A stretch of 64,000 bases of DNA from Diplonema papillatum (GCA_030068145.1 JAPJBO010000934.1:1-64000); one strand, 5' to 3'; shown: positions 30,591 to 42,094, counted from the first letter of the stretch. Notes: a model not told the origin generated them from the sequence alone. Translations and numbers: made by a program.

Positions 30591-31034
30591 TACACAAAAA
30601 TTGTAAAAATCACACACAAATGGTGAAAATCTGGAAAATTTGGCAAACCCCAAATTTTCAGTTTCCGGAACAAATTCTCACTTCCCGGAATAAATTTTCA
30701 CTTCCCGGAACAAATTTTCACTTCCCGGAACAAATTTTCACTTCCCGGAACATATTTTCACTTCCCGGAACAAATTTTCACTTCCCGGAATTTATTTTAT
30801 TTCACTGGGGTCCCAAATTCTTCACTCCATTTTTTTACTACCCCCATTTTTTAACCACTACCCCCCCTTTTTTAACCACTACCCCCCCTTTTTTAACCAC
30901 TACCCTAAAAACTGGTCACGAGTGAAGAAAAAACGGTTCAGGTGGGTAAAGACAATGATGTTACCAATGGAAAAACGACAAAAAAGAAGAAGAATGATGT
31001 AAACAGCTTGCCATGTGATTATTTTTTGGTGCCC

Positions 31035-31376
31035 TTAGGGTGCGGCTTGATAGCATCTGTACCATGTGTCGTGGCGAGCCTGCACCCCCGACTTGATCAT
31101 GCTGTAGCGCTGCCAGAGAGTTTTGTAGCCGAGCTTCTTGATTTCTGCCAGATCATGCATGTACAGCAGAATATCACTTTCAGATGGCTGCCCCTTAATC
31201 TTTGCGAAGGACAGGAAGTCGGCATAGGTCTTTTCGTACAATTTGCGACTCTTGGACGGTAGAAGGTCAGCAATGATCGCTTTCACTTTCTTCGATTTCT
31301 CACTTGATGTTGAGCTGCTGTCAGACGAACTGCTGTCAGATGATGGTGTTGGCACTTTTCTCTTCCTTCCGGGCAT
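31035..31376 (-). CDS. Tyrosine-recombinase-like core-binding domain, truncated
   Basis: A 113-aa ORF. It opens with a basic stretch (MPGRKRK) and a Ser-rich linker, then ADLLPSKSRKLYEKTYADFL, SESDILLYMHDL and YKTLWQRYSMIKSGV. This pattern (LP-KS--LYEKTY--F, then TLW--YSM-K) is that of the SAM-like DNA-binding domain found at the N-terminus of Crypton-type and related eukaryotic tyrosine recombinases. The catalytic domain is absent: the frame stops after CYQAAP, with no clean splice donor. It may be a remnant, an unspliced first exon, or a stand-alone DNA-binding protein. A 101-bp hairpin lies 166 bp upstream. Confidence 0.5.
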   Translation of the reverse strand: MPGRKRKVPTPSSDSSSSDSSSTSSEKSKKVKAIIADLLPSKSRKLYEKTYADFLSFAKIKGQPSESDILLYMHDLAEIKKLGYKTLWQRYSMIKSGVQARHDTWYRCYQAAP

Positions 31377-31541
31377 GATTCTGTTCTTGGTCTCCCCTTT
31401 TTCTGTATATCCTGGGTATTTTTTACCTTCATTCCGTTAAAAACACTCGTAACTCTGTTTTCTTCACTACCCCACTTTTTCCGGGTCGTTTGGAGTGACT
31501 CATTTGGGACACCAGTGAAATAAAATTATCTTATCACCCAT

Positions 31542-31642
31542 TAATGGCGAAAATTTTCACTCTCGAACCCAATTTTTTGGCACTCGACCCTCCGGGTCTC
31601 GTGCCAAAAAATTGGGTTCTCGAGTGAAAATTTTCGCCATTA
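31542..31642. repeat. 101-bp near-perfect inverted repeat
   Basis: Arms of ~48 bp starting TAATGGCGAAAATTTTCACT and ending at CCC-TCC-GGG differ only at two clustered sites (CTCTCGAAC against CTCGAGAAC, ACTCGACCC against ACGAGACCC). Capable of forming a cruciform or an RNA hairpin. Confidence 0.92.
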
Positions 31643-31914
31643 TTATCAGGTAATAAATAGCTATTCACTTCCCGGAACAAATTCGTCAGAAAGAAAGCCT
31701 GAAAAAAAGCTCACCCATGAATAAATTAGCTCGACCCGGGGGGGTGGGTAGGGTGTGGTCGTTCTGCTACAGTGTGAAAAGCCAGGGAGTTTCGACGCCA
31801 ATCTTCGACTCTTTGCTATGATCACCGGAATGCGTGCTCGTCGAAGATCGACCGTGGGTGCCTGGCTTTTCTTCTGTTCTGTGTGCGTACAAACTAACCC
31901 GAAAGAAGTGCGTT

Positions 31915-32100
31915 GTTTTGTTTTATTATTTTACTTGTTAGTTGTCGACAACTTTTTTTGTATTGAGGTGTCATTCAGATGTAAATCCAAAGCCGCCCAC
32001 GTCAATTTTTGTTAAGCATTGAGTTCTTTTAAGTACATGAAACCACACGGATTAACATGCACTGATGTTAAGCAGCAGCTGCCAAAACTTGCCGGGATAC
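31915..32100. repeat. Family F then family G copies
   Basis: F: TTTTACTTGTTAGTTGTCGA and CAGATGTAAATCCAAAGCC (31925-31995). G: TTGAGTTCTTTTAAGTACAT, CACACGGATTAACATGCACT and TTAAGCAGCAGCTGCC (32015-32085). Confidence 0.6.
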
Positions 32101-32104
32101 CTAT

Positions 32105-32680
32105 GATCAAAGAAGAAGAGAAACGAACGACTCGTTGAGTAAAAAGGAAGGACCTAGGGAAGGAACAAAAAAAAGAAGGGAGAAAAAGGAACTGGGGAAG
32201 AGAAGAAAGAGGAAGAAGGAAGCTCGCTCTTCCCCCGGGGGGGGGGCAAAAAGGGGCGCAAAGCCGGCTAACCGCAAGCATGCATAGCTTGAGCGGGTAT
32301 CCGCGGGCCCACCCCGCCTGGAAACCGGTGGCAGGGTGCTGAGCTTCGGACAATCAGGTCGCGCCGCTCATTTTCTTGTCTTCTAAGACATGGACCCGTT
32401 CTAAAACAGGAGAGAGCGTGGGTCTTCAAGGGTTAGCGACACGTCCAGAACGCTGAAGTCCAGTCCTGCTGCCGCCATAGGATGTCTCCCCTGGACCATC
32501 GGATTCTCAACATCAGCGTGCGTCCTTCCGAATGAGGCGGGAAGTCTCGCCGGAGGCAATGCTAAGCAGCTCCGGGAGACACGGATGGACGAGGTAAGCC
32601 GTTGTATAATGTGAGGCCCCGGTACACAGCAGTTCCAGGGGATAGGGACGCAACGCGCCACAAGTCAGCCACGCCTCGAT
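32105..32680. other. No recognised gene
   Basis: A purine-rich stretch (32105-32230) followed by unique-looking sequence. Nothing recognised. Confidence 0.4.
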
Positions 32681-32689
32681 GATTCTTTC

Positions 32690-33045
32690 TTAGAGTGCGA
32701 TGATTCTTTCTTAGAGTGCAAGTTCACTTGGGGATCCGGGGTTTTATAGTCTCCGGGTGACCATTGTCGTAAAGGCTCCTTTAAGGTATCGTATGCCAGT
32801 GTGCGTATCGTATCTGCTGTAGTGGCAGTACGTGCACTTTTGCGTATGTCTTAGGTGCCGATTGCCGACTACTCGACTTATTCTAGCGTGCGCTCGTATT
32901 TCCTATGTGTCTTGCCGTTTACATGGTTGAGCCGGTCCGTCCCTCTTGAAACTGCATCGAAGTGCCTGCCGCTGTTTATCACAGTGAACAGTCCACCACG
33001 GTGATGCAGATTATCGCCACAGATTCTGTGCATTCTAACCCAAAC
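32690..33045. repeat. Family Q (two starts) and family E copies
   Basis: CGATGATTCTTTCTTAGAGT is duplicated directly (32676 and 32697) before GCAAGTTCACTTGGGGATCC and GGTCTCCGGGTGACC-like sequence. Family E, inverted, follows at 33003-33045 (ATGCAGATTATCGCCACAGA). Confidence 0.55.
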
Positions 33046-33349
33046 CACCACGGTCTATCAGGTCCATCCTTTGTCCATCGAAGTGCCCAGTGCTGTATTC
33101 TTCGGTCTATCAAGAGGGGATGGACCGGCTCAATGGTTCTTGGAAAAGGTCTGCACGCCCGTGGCTCTGCAGCATGCGCACCCCGCCGAGCGGTGTGCCT
33201 TCGGTCCGTAGAGCAGGGGTTTGCATCCACGGTGCGCGCGTGGCTCGGAAAAGGGGGAGCCTAATCCGTTCCTGGAGGCCCCCACCTTGCTCCTGCTACT
33301 GCTGCCGAAGAACTGAATTGTTTCGTTGGCCGCACTCCACGCTAATCCC

Positions 33350-33432
33350 GGTCGCGGTTGATCATGATCAGAAGGTCCTACTTGGGCGGTTCAGTTTCCT
33401 CACACATTGCATGTGGCTAAAAAAAAAAAAGG
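33350..33432 (+). mobile_element. Family N element with A tail
   Basis: GATCATGATCAGAAGGTCCT, GCGGTTCAGTTTCCTCACAC, ATTGCATGTGGCTAAAAA. Copies are at 60205-60320 (plus) and 47815-47930 (minus). Confidence 0.7.
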
Positions 33433-33439
33433 AAACAAA

Positions 33440-34700
33440 AAGCAAGGAAAAAGCTGAACGAGACAAGAAGAAGTTCACGGAGGCAAAGGCTCCCGGAAAA
33501 AAAAAAGGGCGAGCAAATAAAATAAAAAAAAGAAGAAAAAGGAGAAGAAGAAGCACAGAGGATACGATGAAAACGATTACTTCTTAGTGGGATCGTGCCT
33601 TTGCTAAAAGCAGGACGACCTGGCAGCAATCGGACGCGTTTCGGGAGCGAAAGCTGCCCCACTTCACCGTGTGTGCGGTCGCACTTGAGCGGGTCATCGA
33701 GTGTCACTGTCGGTACGCTCTGACACGTATGGCAAGCAACCAGTCCTACGGCGCCCAGCCCCAGAAGCTGGAGTTAAAAAGCGGGTGCCACGTGAGACGA
33801 CTTGAATGGGCTCAGCCAGACAAACGGCGGCTGCATCCTTGTCACCAGCGCCACCTTGGATCAAAGGTTCACTGTGCGTTGTCGTCGACTGTTTGCGCGA
33901 GACTCTCAAGACCTCGATCCCCTGAGGCCAGTCCAACACGTCTGGACTGAGGCAGGGCGCGTTCTTCCGATCTGGCGCCACGCTTCGTGCACGATTGCAA
34001 TCCCGTGTTGGTTGCAAAAATGACAGGCGCTTCGTTTTGTTTGTGCGTGCCGGTCGATCGTTTTCCCACTTGTATCTACCCTGTGTCATTTTCAGGCAAG
34101 GAATTCTGATCAATCGCCAAAACACGCTACCGACGTCTTTTTAGCCTGCACAATACATTGAAGGGCAACCCGCAAGATTGTTGGTACTAAAAAAAAAAAA
34201 CGGGGTGCGGGATGATGGATGCTTTTTGTAAGCAATGCTGGTGGCATGGGCATGGACCTGGCGTCCCGACCGGCCGAAAGCAACGCGTGCCAACAGGAGA
34301 ATGCTATACCGGGGGTGGCCAAGCCGGCGCGGGGTGCAAACAACTATTGCCATCCATGATCCGGGAAAGCGCTCGCATGCGTACGTGTAGCTGGAGGCTT
34401 TTCGTGGTAGAAGACAAAGCGGTGCCGATTCACCCGGCGGCAGCGGCGACTCCGCCGAAGCAAGCAAACGCGCCTGGTTCTTCCGAAAGCGGCCGAAGAC
34501 AGCGTGGAAGGCACAGAAGTGCAAAACCCGGTCTCGAGAGCGAAGTGGCGCTGATTGATAAAAGTGGCAAACTCGAGGGGGTTGTGAGAGGCGGGAGAAG
34601 GTGATGCGAGCAAGGTTGCCAGGCCACGTGAGAAGATCACCACTGGTTGGCGCCCGGCCCTGCAATTCATTCCGGCCGCTCGAATTTATCTGCGGGGTTT
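33440..34700. other. No recognised gene
   Basis: A Lys-codon-rich A/G tract (33430-33580) and overlapping ORFs (34141-34665 minus, 34212-34604 plus) without recognisable domains. Confidence 0.35.
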
Positions 34701-34704
34701 ATTT

Positions 34705-35425
34705 CGTGTTTCCGACGACTCCGTGGACGTACAGATTGATGCCTTTCGACCTTGTGTTTGTTTTGTGAGGTTCAGCTTGGTGTATGTGATCAGCGGGCGG
34801 GGTCATTGTTATTGGTGCTGGTTTTGAGGGATAAGGAAAAGTAAGAAATATTTTTGCGGTGGTTTGTGCTACCGCCAACTTCTTTTACACTCGTTCTCAT
34901 CTCTTCTCACTACTGTACGTACTCTTTCAATCTTTTTCTCACTTTGGCTAGCTAAAAAAAGACTCCTGTGACCGACACCACGAACACATTCGCAATGAAT
35001 GTGGCCCTGGGCCGCCCCACGTGCATACATGTTGAACATTGAGTTCTTTTGATACATGTTGAGCAGGGGTTGCCATGCAGCCCGCATCGGCCTGAGTTAA
35101 CACTGTTATTTTGATGGGATGTTCGCCGGGGAAGGGTCCGACCTAACCGTTCGCCAACAGCAACGTCGAAAAGGGGTCGAAAATGTGATCAGCGGGCGGG
35201 GGGGCTAGGATAGGAAGCTTTACTCTACGAGGCTAGACTATAACGCATGCTGCAATGTCGTCCAAGAATTGTCAGTACGCCACGTTGAATCGCCCGTAGA
35301 TTCTCGCCAGGTCTGCTTCGGGCCCGTAACTCCGTTTTTTTCGTGTTTCCGACGATCCCGCGCGGACGTTACAGACAGGTGTCTTTCGACCTTCTGTTCG
35401 TTTGTGAAGCTCGGTGGAATTGCTG
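34705..35425 (+). repeat. Family H (two copies) and family G
   Basis: H at 34705-34800 and 35335-35425 (TTTCCGACGA, GTGTCTTTCGACCTT). G at 34965-35095 (TGTGACCGACACCACGAACA, TTGAACATTGAGTTCTTTTG). The G copy parallels 2345-2465. Confidence 0.6.
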
Positions 35426-35607
35426 TCGTCGAGGTTTCCTCCAAGACAGCAACTGGACCCCTAAGCGAACGTACACTCTAGAAAGACACAGGGGGCCCCC
35501 CCGAGGGGGTTGCCGTCTAAAGTTGACAGGGCAGAAGCTCTTGCGGGTTTGCACCTACTTGAAGTCGTGTGCTATCACTCGATTGACCTGTTTCATCCAC
35601 ACACCGC

Positions 35608-35690
35608 TGCTATTGCTAGCGTTGGTTCTTATCTCGGTCAATTGTATCCACCTCGACCCCGCGGTTTTAAGGCCACGGAGTTGAATCGAG
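35608..35690. repeat. Family R copy
   Basis: GTTCTTATCTCGGTCAATTG, TATCCACCTCGACCCCGC, GGTTTTAAGGCCACGGAG. Same module as upstream of MDH; no gene start is recognised beside this copy. Confidence 0.6.
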
Positions 35691-35939
35691 AACCGCTGCA
35701 TGTTTGAGTTAGTTAAGTCTTCTTCGAAGAAGGTGTAAAATAGAGAAGCGAGAGTTCCTAGGTACCAGGGAAAGCCTGCTACACGGGAGCCAAGCTTCAC
35801 GTGTACGGCGGTACTGCAGAGCCACGGGCCTACGGGTCAAGTGGCTACCGATTTCCCAAACTAAAGCATCAAGGCTTGGCGCACCTTGGGGCTTGGCACT
35901 CGCGCTGAACACAAGCTCGTCGAGACGGTCAGCCGGCAA

Positions 35940-36412
35940 AGTCACTGTGACGTCAGAATGAGGTTCGTTTAAAGTAGTAGTAGTGTGTGTCGTCTGCCGA
36001 AGCAGCCGGAGACAGCAGGCGCAGGGGGCAGGTCTTGCTTTACTTTTCTCTTCTTCATGGAGACCCGCCCCCGGCATCCCGACTGTCCAATCACTGTCGA
36101 GAAAGTTTGCGCCTATTGTGATGAGGTGGTTGACCAGGCCCCCACGAAGCCTTATACACTACACGGCTGCAACACGAGGATGCAGTCCTGCTCAGGTGTG
36201 CACTCAGCCATCAGGCCATTGGCTGCTAAGCGCCCCCCGACCGGTCGATTTGCCACTTTTGCGGCTCTATTCGCCGGGCGGTGCTGTCAGCACTTGTTCC
36301 GCGTCGCATCAAGTACATGATGCTGGCGGTTGGGGGATCGGCGACCGCGACTCAATGAAGGTGCGGTCAACAGCGTCGCCACGTGAAGGCCCCCCCCATG
36401 ACACCGATCGTA
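35940..36412 (+). repeat. Family D element
   Basis: Preceded by GTCACTGTGACGTCAGAATG, as is the copy at 53795. Contains AGTAGTAGTAGTGTGTGTCG, GGCAGGTCTTGCTTTACTTT, GAGGTGGTTGACCAGGCCCC and GTCAACAGCGTCGCCACGTG. The D copies keep a plus ORF (MCRLPKQPETAG...) with a Cys pair (VCAYCDE), but the copies are too similar to judge selection. Confidence 0.85.
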
Positions 36413-36459
36413 TACGACGAACATTTCCGGAGTTGGGGCTTGCACTGATAAACGAAGCA

Positions 36460-36662
36460 ACGGACGATCAGCATCAGCTGACCAAAGGTGATGGAAATGA
36501 TAAGGCAAAAGTTTCTTGTTCTTCGCGTGTACAGGGTATAAACCTCTCTGGGGGGGGGTTTTCCTGTATTAGCACTTTTTTCGTTGGCTTCGTTTTCTCT
36601 TTCATGTGCAACCGTTGTTCCGGAAATGTTCCCGTCAGTACAGATGTACTATTAAAAAAAAA
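36460..36662 (+). repeat. Family X then family Y, ending in poly-A beside the cold-shock gene
   Basis: X: CGATCAGCATCAGCTGACCA through TTCTTCGCGTGTAC (36467-36535). Y: TTGGCTTCGTTTTCTCTTTC, GTTGTTCCGGAAATGTTCCC, ACAGATGTACTATTAAAAAA (36577-36662). The A tail ends 13 bases from the cold-shock splice donor, in antisense. Confidence 0.65.
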
Positions 36663-36679
36663 AATAGGGTCGGGGATAC

Positions 36680-37102
36680 TTACCTTTCGTAGCTCCTGCG
36701 GCGTCTGTCGCCGGACTCCCGTCTCGACCGTCTCCGGTCGCGGTCCTCGGAGTCGTCTCTGCGGTCCCTGCCCCTGCGGTCGCGGGAGTCGTTTCGGCGG
36801 CCGCCGCCGCGCCTGTCGTAGCGGTCTTCGGACCGCCTCCTGTCCCTGTCCCTGTCCCTGTCCCTGCTGTCTCTCCTGCGGGGGGGCGCGTCGTCGAGGG
36901 CCGGCCCACGTACGTTGATGCAGCGCTTCTTCCCGCCCCTCGGATCGTCGTCCACGTCGAAGGTGATCGTCTTGCCTTCGATCAAGTTGCCGCCGCCGAA
37001 CGCGGAGTGGTGGATGAACAGGTCGGTGTCGTAGTCCTGGCACTGGACGAAGCCGTAGCCTGACCTCTCCAGCCACGTCACCACCTTTCCGCTGTGCGAC
37101 AT
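36680..37102 (-). CDS. Cold-shock-domain RNA-binding protein, C-terminus probably spliced
   Basis: Residues 1-75 form a cold-shock domain binding single-stranded RNA or DNA: MSHSGKVVTWLERSGYGFVQ contains RNP1 (GYGFVQ), followed by RNP2 DLFIHHSAF. The rest is a highly charged Arg/Asp tail (RDRDRDRDRRRSEDR-type, RGG near 98-100) typical of RNA-processing proteins. I start at 37102 because the domain begins there; the longer frame from 37297 adds unrelated sequence including the upstream module. The frame ends SYER-stop, but the stop is the TAA inside AG|GTAAGT (donor at 36681), a consensus splice donor. The real protein probably continues in an exon I cannot locate. Module P3 lies 50-170 bases upstream. 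Confidence 0.88.
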   Translation of the reverse strand: MSHSGKVVTWLERSGYGFVQCQDYDTDLFIHHSAFGGGNLIEGKTITFDVDDDPRGGKKRCINVRGPALDDAPPRRRDSRDRDRDRDRRRSEDRYDRRGGGRRNDSRDRRGRDRRDDSEDRDRRRSRRESGDRRRRSYER

Positions 37103-37154
37103 TCTGGGTTTCTTCTTTTCTTCCTTCCCCGTCCCTGTTTGGTTTGACGTAAGC

Positions 37155-37275
37155 GCCAAGCTTTGTTTGTGCGCACTTCCTTCAAACCTGTTTTGTTCAT
37201 CGAACGGGAGTGAGCATAGTACGCTGCCATCGATCTGTTTTTGTTCTTGACAAATTGCATTTGTTAGACACGAAA
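37155..37275 (-). promoter_or_regulatory. Upstream module P3 of the cold-shock gene
   Basis: TTTGTGCGCACTTCCTTCAA, GTTCATCGAACGGGAGTGAG, TAGTACGCTGCCATCGATC and AAATTGCATTTGTTAGACAC correspond in order to P1 and P2 upstream of the coiled-coil gene. Confidence 0.6.
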
Positions 37276-37304
37276 ATTGGGGGGACATGCTCGACAAAAG
37301 TCAG

Positions 37305-37560
37305 ACACTGTCAGACAAAGAACCTAAAGGATCCCAAGTGCGGTAACTTCCGAACCACGTGTTGAACGGACGTGAGGCCATGCGGGTCAACCCCTACACG
37401 ACAAGACACACATACACAACAGGTCAAAATCCTGAGTGCGAAAACAACACACGGTGGTGTACGCGAAGAACACATCAGATTGAAGGGTTCGTATTGTATT
37501 TGCCCCTCTACCGTTATATTTCCTCCCTTCCATTCGGAGTCAAAGCAGCTACGTCGAGTA
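37305..37560 (-). mobile_element. Family C element, minus strand
   Basis: The reverse complement carries GCAAATACAATAC, TTCTTCGCGTACACCACCGT, CTCACGTCCGTTCAACACGT and CTTGGGATCC. The only C copy in this orientation. It ends at CAGACAAAG without an A tail. Confidence 0.75.
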
Positions 37561-37818
37561 TTTCCTGGTTGGTTGGCTGAGCTGAGACTGACAACAAGCT
37601 GCAATCGTCTGTGCCGATGTGTGTAATGTTGCATTGAGCCGGTCTACCCCCTGCTGACAGACTGTGATGAGACAGCAACGAATGCAGAACAACTGTTGCG
37701 TTCGAGGTAACCACTATCTGACTCCCTCTTCATCGTAGCGTGTCATGCTCCGGGCGCTTGCACTCTCGAACCATCGTCTTCGCACATCTAGAGTTCCACC
37801 TGAAGTTCGACAGAAGTC

Positions 37819-38600
37819 CTATATTTGCGAATTCGAGAACATCACACAAACTTTACTATACCTGGTTGTTCGCCTGCAAAGAATTGGTATGGCGCTTTCC
37901 TTTGTTTGTGCAATCACTAGCAGAACTCGCCTGCTTTGGTCAGTTTCTTGCAGTGCGCTGCCAACTTCTAAGGTGTGCACTGTTTCCAGTACCAACAATG
38001 CACTGCCAACACAAGAAAAGAAGAAGCACGAAGGGAAGCAATTCGATTTCGACAATTTCATTTCCGTTCGTTGGTTGAAGGGGCGGAGCAAAGCGGTCTG
38101 GGACAAAATTAAGGAGGAAATTCATGCGCCGCAGCGTGTGAGGCCCGACGGAGCCAGTCTGACTCTAGTCTGCATCAGACGGCACGAATGGAGTCATACC
38201 GCGCGGCGGGATATCAGGATCCCCACCATGATATGGGTCAATGCCAGACTCCCCCCCCCCCCCCTCTTGCACTTCTTCAGCTCCAGAAGTTTCAAGGCCA
38301 AATCCGGGTACCGCAGGCCAGGATCGTCCCAAAAGCAATTTCTGAGAGCGACTGCTCGCCAGATGGACCAAGTGTCATGCACGGGGGCTCACTACACAAA
38401 CCCCCAGAAAGCATCATGATGCCTCGTGCACCCCCATGGTGGACGGTTTGTTGCATACCAGCAGGCTACTTGATATTCCGACAGTCGCCCTCCCGTGCGC
38501 TCGCCGCGAATAACCCGCGAGCGACCATTAACTCGGATTTCAGTGGCCATGAGCTTGTAGCTGACCCCCAGCTTTTGCAAACATGTCGTACTTAAAAAGC
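37819..38600 (-). pseudogene. Protein-like minus-strand stretch broken by frameshifts and stops
   Basis: Successive minus frames read LGVSYKLMATEIRVNGRSR, then after a stop WSIWRAVALRNCFWDDPGLR with YPDLALKLLELKK, then after a C-tract shift other frames. The residue mix looks protein-like but no family is recognised. A plus-strand frame (37990-38190: KQFDFDNFISVRWLKGRSK) competes for part of it, so strand and reality are uncertain. Confidence 0.2.
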
Positions 38601-38854
38601 TGGTGTGGTGACGTCGATAACTTGTCCATCGAGCTATTCCCTGTGCAAAATAGATGCCCCAAACCTGTATGCGGGGTCTTTCACACGGCCAGAAAGGGAG
38701 AACTGAGGGAAGGGTGCGTGGGGGATGGGGCGGTGGTGGGGAAGGGGGAGCGTGTAAGCAAGGAAACAACCAAAATTGCATTAAGGGCGGCAGGGGGAAA
38801 ATCTTAGCTTGGCGTTTTGGGGGAGGGGGGTGGGGAAATATTAATTGATGGCAG

Positions 38855-39030
38855 GGGGGGGGGGATTGCAAGAACGTGCTTGGAATGGGTATGTGCTCAA
38901 CACCGCACTGGTCCCGTCTGCGCCGTGTTTCGGTCCTTTCAGCCACGGACACATAAGGCGGACCATCATCAGCGCGGAACCTGAGTGTCTGCAGACAGGA
39001 CAGCGGTGTGAGTCTGGTTTGTGGCAGGGG
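38855..39030 (+). repeat. Family A copy with G-tract start
   Basis: GGGGGGGGGATTGCAAGAAC then GTGCTTGGAATGGGTATGTG, CTGCGCCGTGTTTCGGTCCT, GGACCATCATCAGCGCGGAA, CAGACAGGACAGCGGTGTGA. A reference copy. Confidence 0.8.
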
Positions 39031-39034
39031 GGGG

Positions 39035-40325
39035 CGGGGGTTTGCTGTGGGAGTTTAAACAGTACTTTCTTTACGAAACACGGCCCTGAGGGTAGGTTAC
39101 AGAAGATACTCAAACAGCAAGTCCCAGGCGTGGAGTTCTCGCGATATATTGAGGAAATTTCCCGGCATAACGAACACCCCTCCGGGGGGGCATATTCCAA
39201 GTACATACCAAACATTGCATTCCGACGGATTCCGTCGCACTCACACGGAATAGAAATACTCCTCCACGGCACACACGAAATCCGTGTGATTTCCGTTGGG
39301 TCAGCCTGGGGTCCGCGTGGGATGTTTTCGACTGAAAAAACACTCAGTAATTCTGAGTATTTCTTTGTTATTTTCGCAGGAAAAGCAAAATATGCTGAAC
39401 TTTTGTTTGTACGTGCCGGGGGAGGATCAGCCTGTTAGTAATTGATAGAGAGTGAATATGATCGCTAGGCTAATCTTCTCCCAAACACGCTGCCAGCGTT
39501 CTCTTTCGTGTTTACAAAGTATTGTTACTACGAAAAAATACTGAGGTTTTTTTTCGGTAATGAACATCGCGCGGGATCCACCTGGGGTCCGTGTGAAAGT
39601 TGCCGGAGTAAAAAAAAAAAAAAAGATTCCGCGGATTCCGTCAGAATGCATTGTATGACTTACACAATCAAAAGTCCTTTCCAAAGACAAGCAGTCGTAA
39701 GTTTCTTTTCCCGATACACACACGATGGGCAAGGCTTTTTCCCTCCCGACACAAACAATGGTCGCGGCTTTTTCCCCAAACACGTACGCATGGTGGTCGA
39801 AAGGTTTTGCCTCCTTCCCCCGAGAAGTTCCCGAGTCAACCCGCGGGGTATCCCCAGAACGAGTGCTCCGCAATGCCGAAGGCATTGTCCACTTCTACCA
39901 CACGCACACAGTGGTCGGCGATGCGATGAATGGACGCCACGAACCGTGTGATTTTTACACGGGCGGCAGGTCCGAGTGCGGTGAAGAAAAATGGTCGCAA
40001 GTGGCACACGTCGTCTCTTGCGACCAGTTAGGTGGCCGCAGGCCCGTCAAAGACGAGACGAAAGGGGATAACCCAAGTCGTTGCGACCGAGTTGCAGTTG
40101 ATCAGATATCGGCACCACGGGCCCACGACTCATATGCCAGGCTATGTACGGCAATGCTCACATCAACCTCCCATTTATCCAAATGAACCCTGGAACCCAC
40201 TGAAATCAAGACGGAGGATGGGAGGCTCCACATGTATAGCGTGGTCACTGCACAACGGTGGAACCACCCATTCACCACGCTAAGGTTTCGCCAGCGTGTG
40301 TGTTTGGAAGCAAGTCTGGCCAGTG
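39035..40325. other. No recognised gene
   Basis: Contains ORFs of 153 codons (39725-40186, plus) and 152 codons (39427-39885, minus), neither recognised. TTTCGACTGAAAAAACAC and a short A tract (39609-39624) are the only notable sequences. Confidence 0.35.
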
Positions 40326-40329
40326 TTTG

Positions 40330-40375
40330 TAGAGTGCAAGTTCACTTAGAGATTTCGGTTTATGTTCGGGAAAAC
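40330..40375 (+). repeat. Family Q copy, diverged
   Basis: TGTAGAGTGCAAGTTCACTT and AGAGATTTCGG resemble 32700-32735. Confidence 0.45.
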
Positions 40376-40424
40376 CCTCCGCAGGGTGTGGGCTTGTCAA
40401 GAGAGCTTGACCAGTGTTTGCGTT

Positions 40425-41497
<1,073 letters not shown>

Positions 41498-41599
41498 AAT
41501 TGGCAGCTAGCTTCTGGCCTCATCGCACTCGGTCTCGGCTTAGGTCTTCGGTCATTGTACTCAGGGTGGGCTTGGCTACCTACGCCATCCGGAGTATTC

Positions 41600-41695
41600 A
41601 TCATCGGAAAGGGGGGGCAGGTCTTGCTTTACTTTTCTCTTCTTCATGGAGACCCGCCCGCGGCATCCCGACTGTCCAATCACTGTCGGTGTACA
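41600..41695 (+). repeat. Family D fragment
   Basis: GGGGGGGCAGGTCTTGCTTT, CTTCTTCATGGAGACCCGCC, CGACTGTCCAATCACTGTCG, ending abruptly at GTACAAAGCATGATGC, itself a family B-like end. Confidence 0.75.
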
Positions 41696-41699
41696 AAGC

Positions 41700-42090
41700 A
41701 TGATGCTTATACAAAAAAAGAAAAAACAAAACCTTCGGCACTGGTTGTGTACGGGGGGGAAGGTTGTCTTAGGGTTGTGTTCGGTTTTATTTCCCTTCTC
41801 TGGGCCCGTTAGCAGCGACGGGTTCGCTTCGTGGGCCACGAAGGGAGAAACCTGGAGAGACAGAGAGCGAAGAACTCGTCAGAGTGTTGATGGGAGGGAC
41901 GCAGGCGTGCGTCGGGGCCCGTGAGGAAGCACCGGCCCCCTTGCAAGATGAGAATACCCGCCCTGGCAAGAAGCACCCTATTTACTCGCGGGGGGGTAAG
42001 CACCCTTGCGGGGTGAGCTCTTCCTGTGCCTCCATGCGGAAGGACATCTTTCAAGAAAGACCGCGGGAAGCCGGCTAACCCGGGAGCTAC
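41700..42090. other. No recognised gene
   Basis: Nothing recognised between the family D fragment and family M. Confidence 0.4.
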
Positions 42091-42094
42091 CGGA

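Larger units (their letters stand above)
28727..31744. mobile_element. Candidate element V, 3.0 kb, with terminal inverted repeats and a recombinase-like ORF
   Basis: The left end after a 25-nt G tract reads GGGGCTAATTTATTCCGGGG, TGGCTTTTTTT; the complement of the right end reads CGAGCTAATTTATTCATGGG, TGAGCTTTTTTT, then both reach TTCCGGGA(A/G)GTGAA. Subterminal arrays of TTCCGGGAAGTGAAAATTTG lie at 28808-28975 (one orientation) and at 29030-29125, 30655-30790 and 31665-31685 (the other). The first pair may be a smaller ~390-bp palindromic element of its own. The 29130-30175 interval shows no gene. Boundaries are by eye and no target duplication is identified. Confidence 0.5.
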
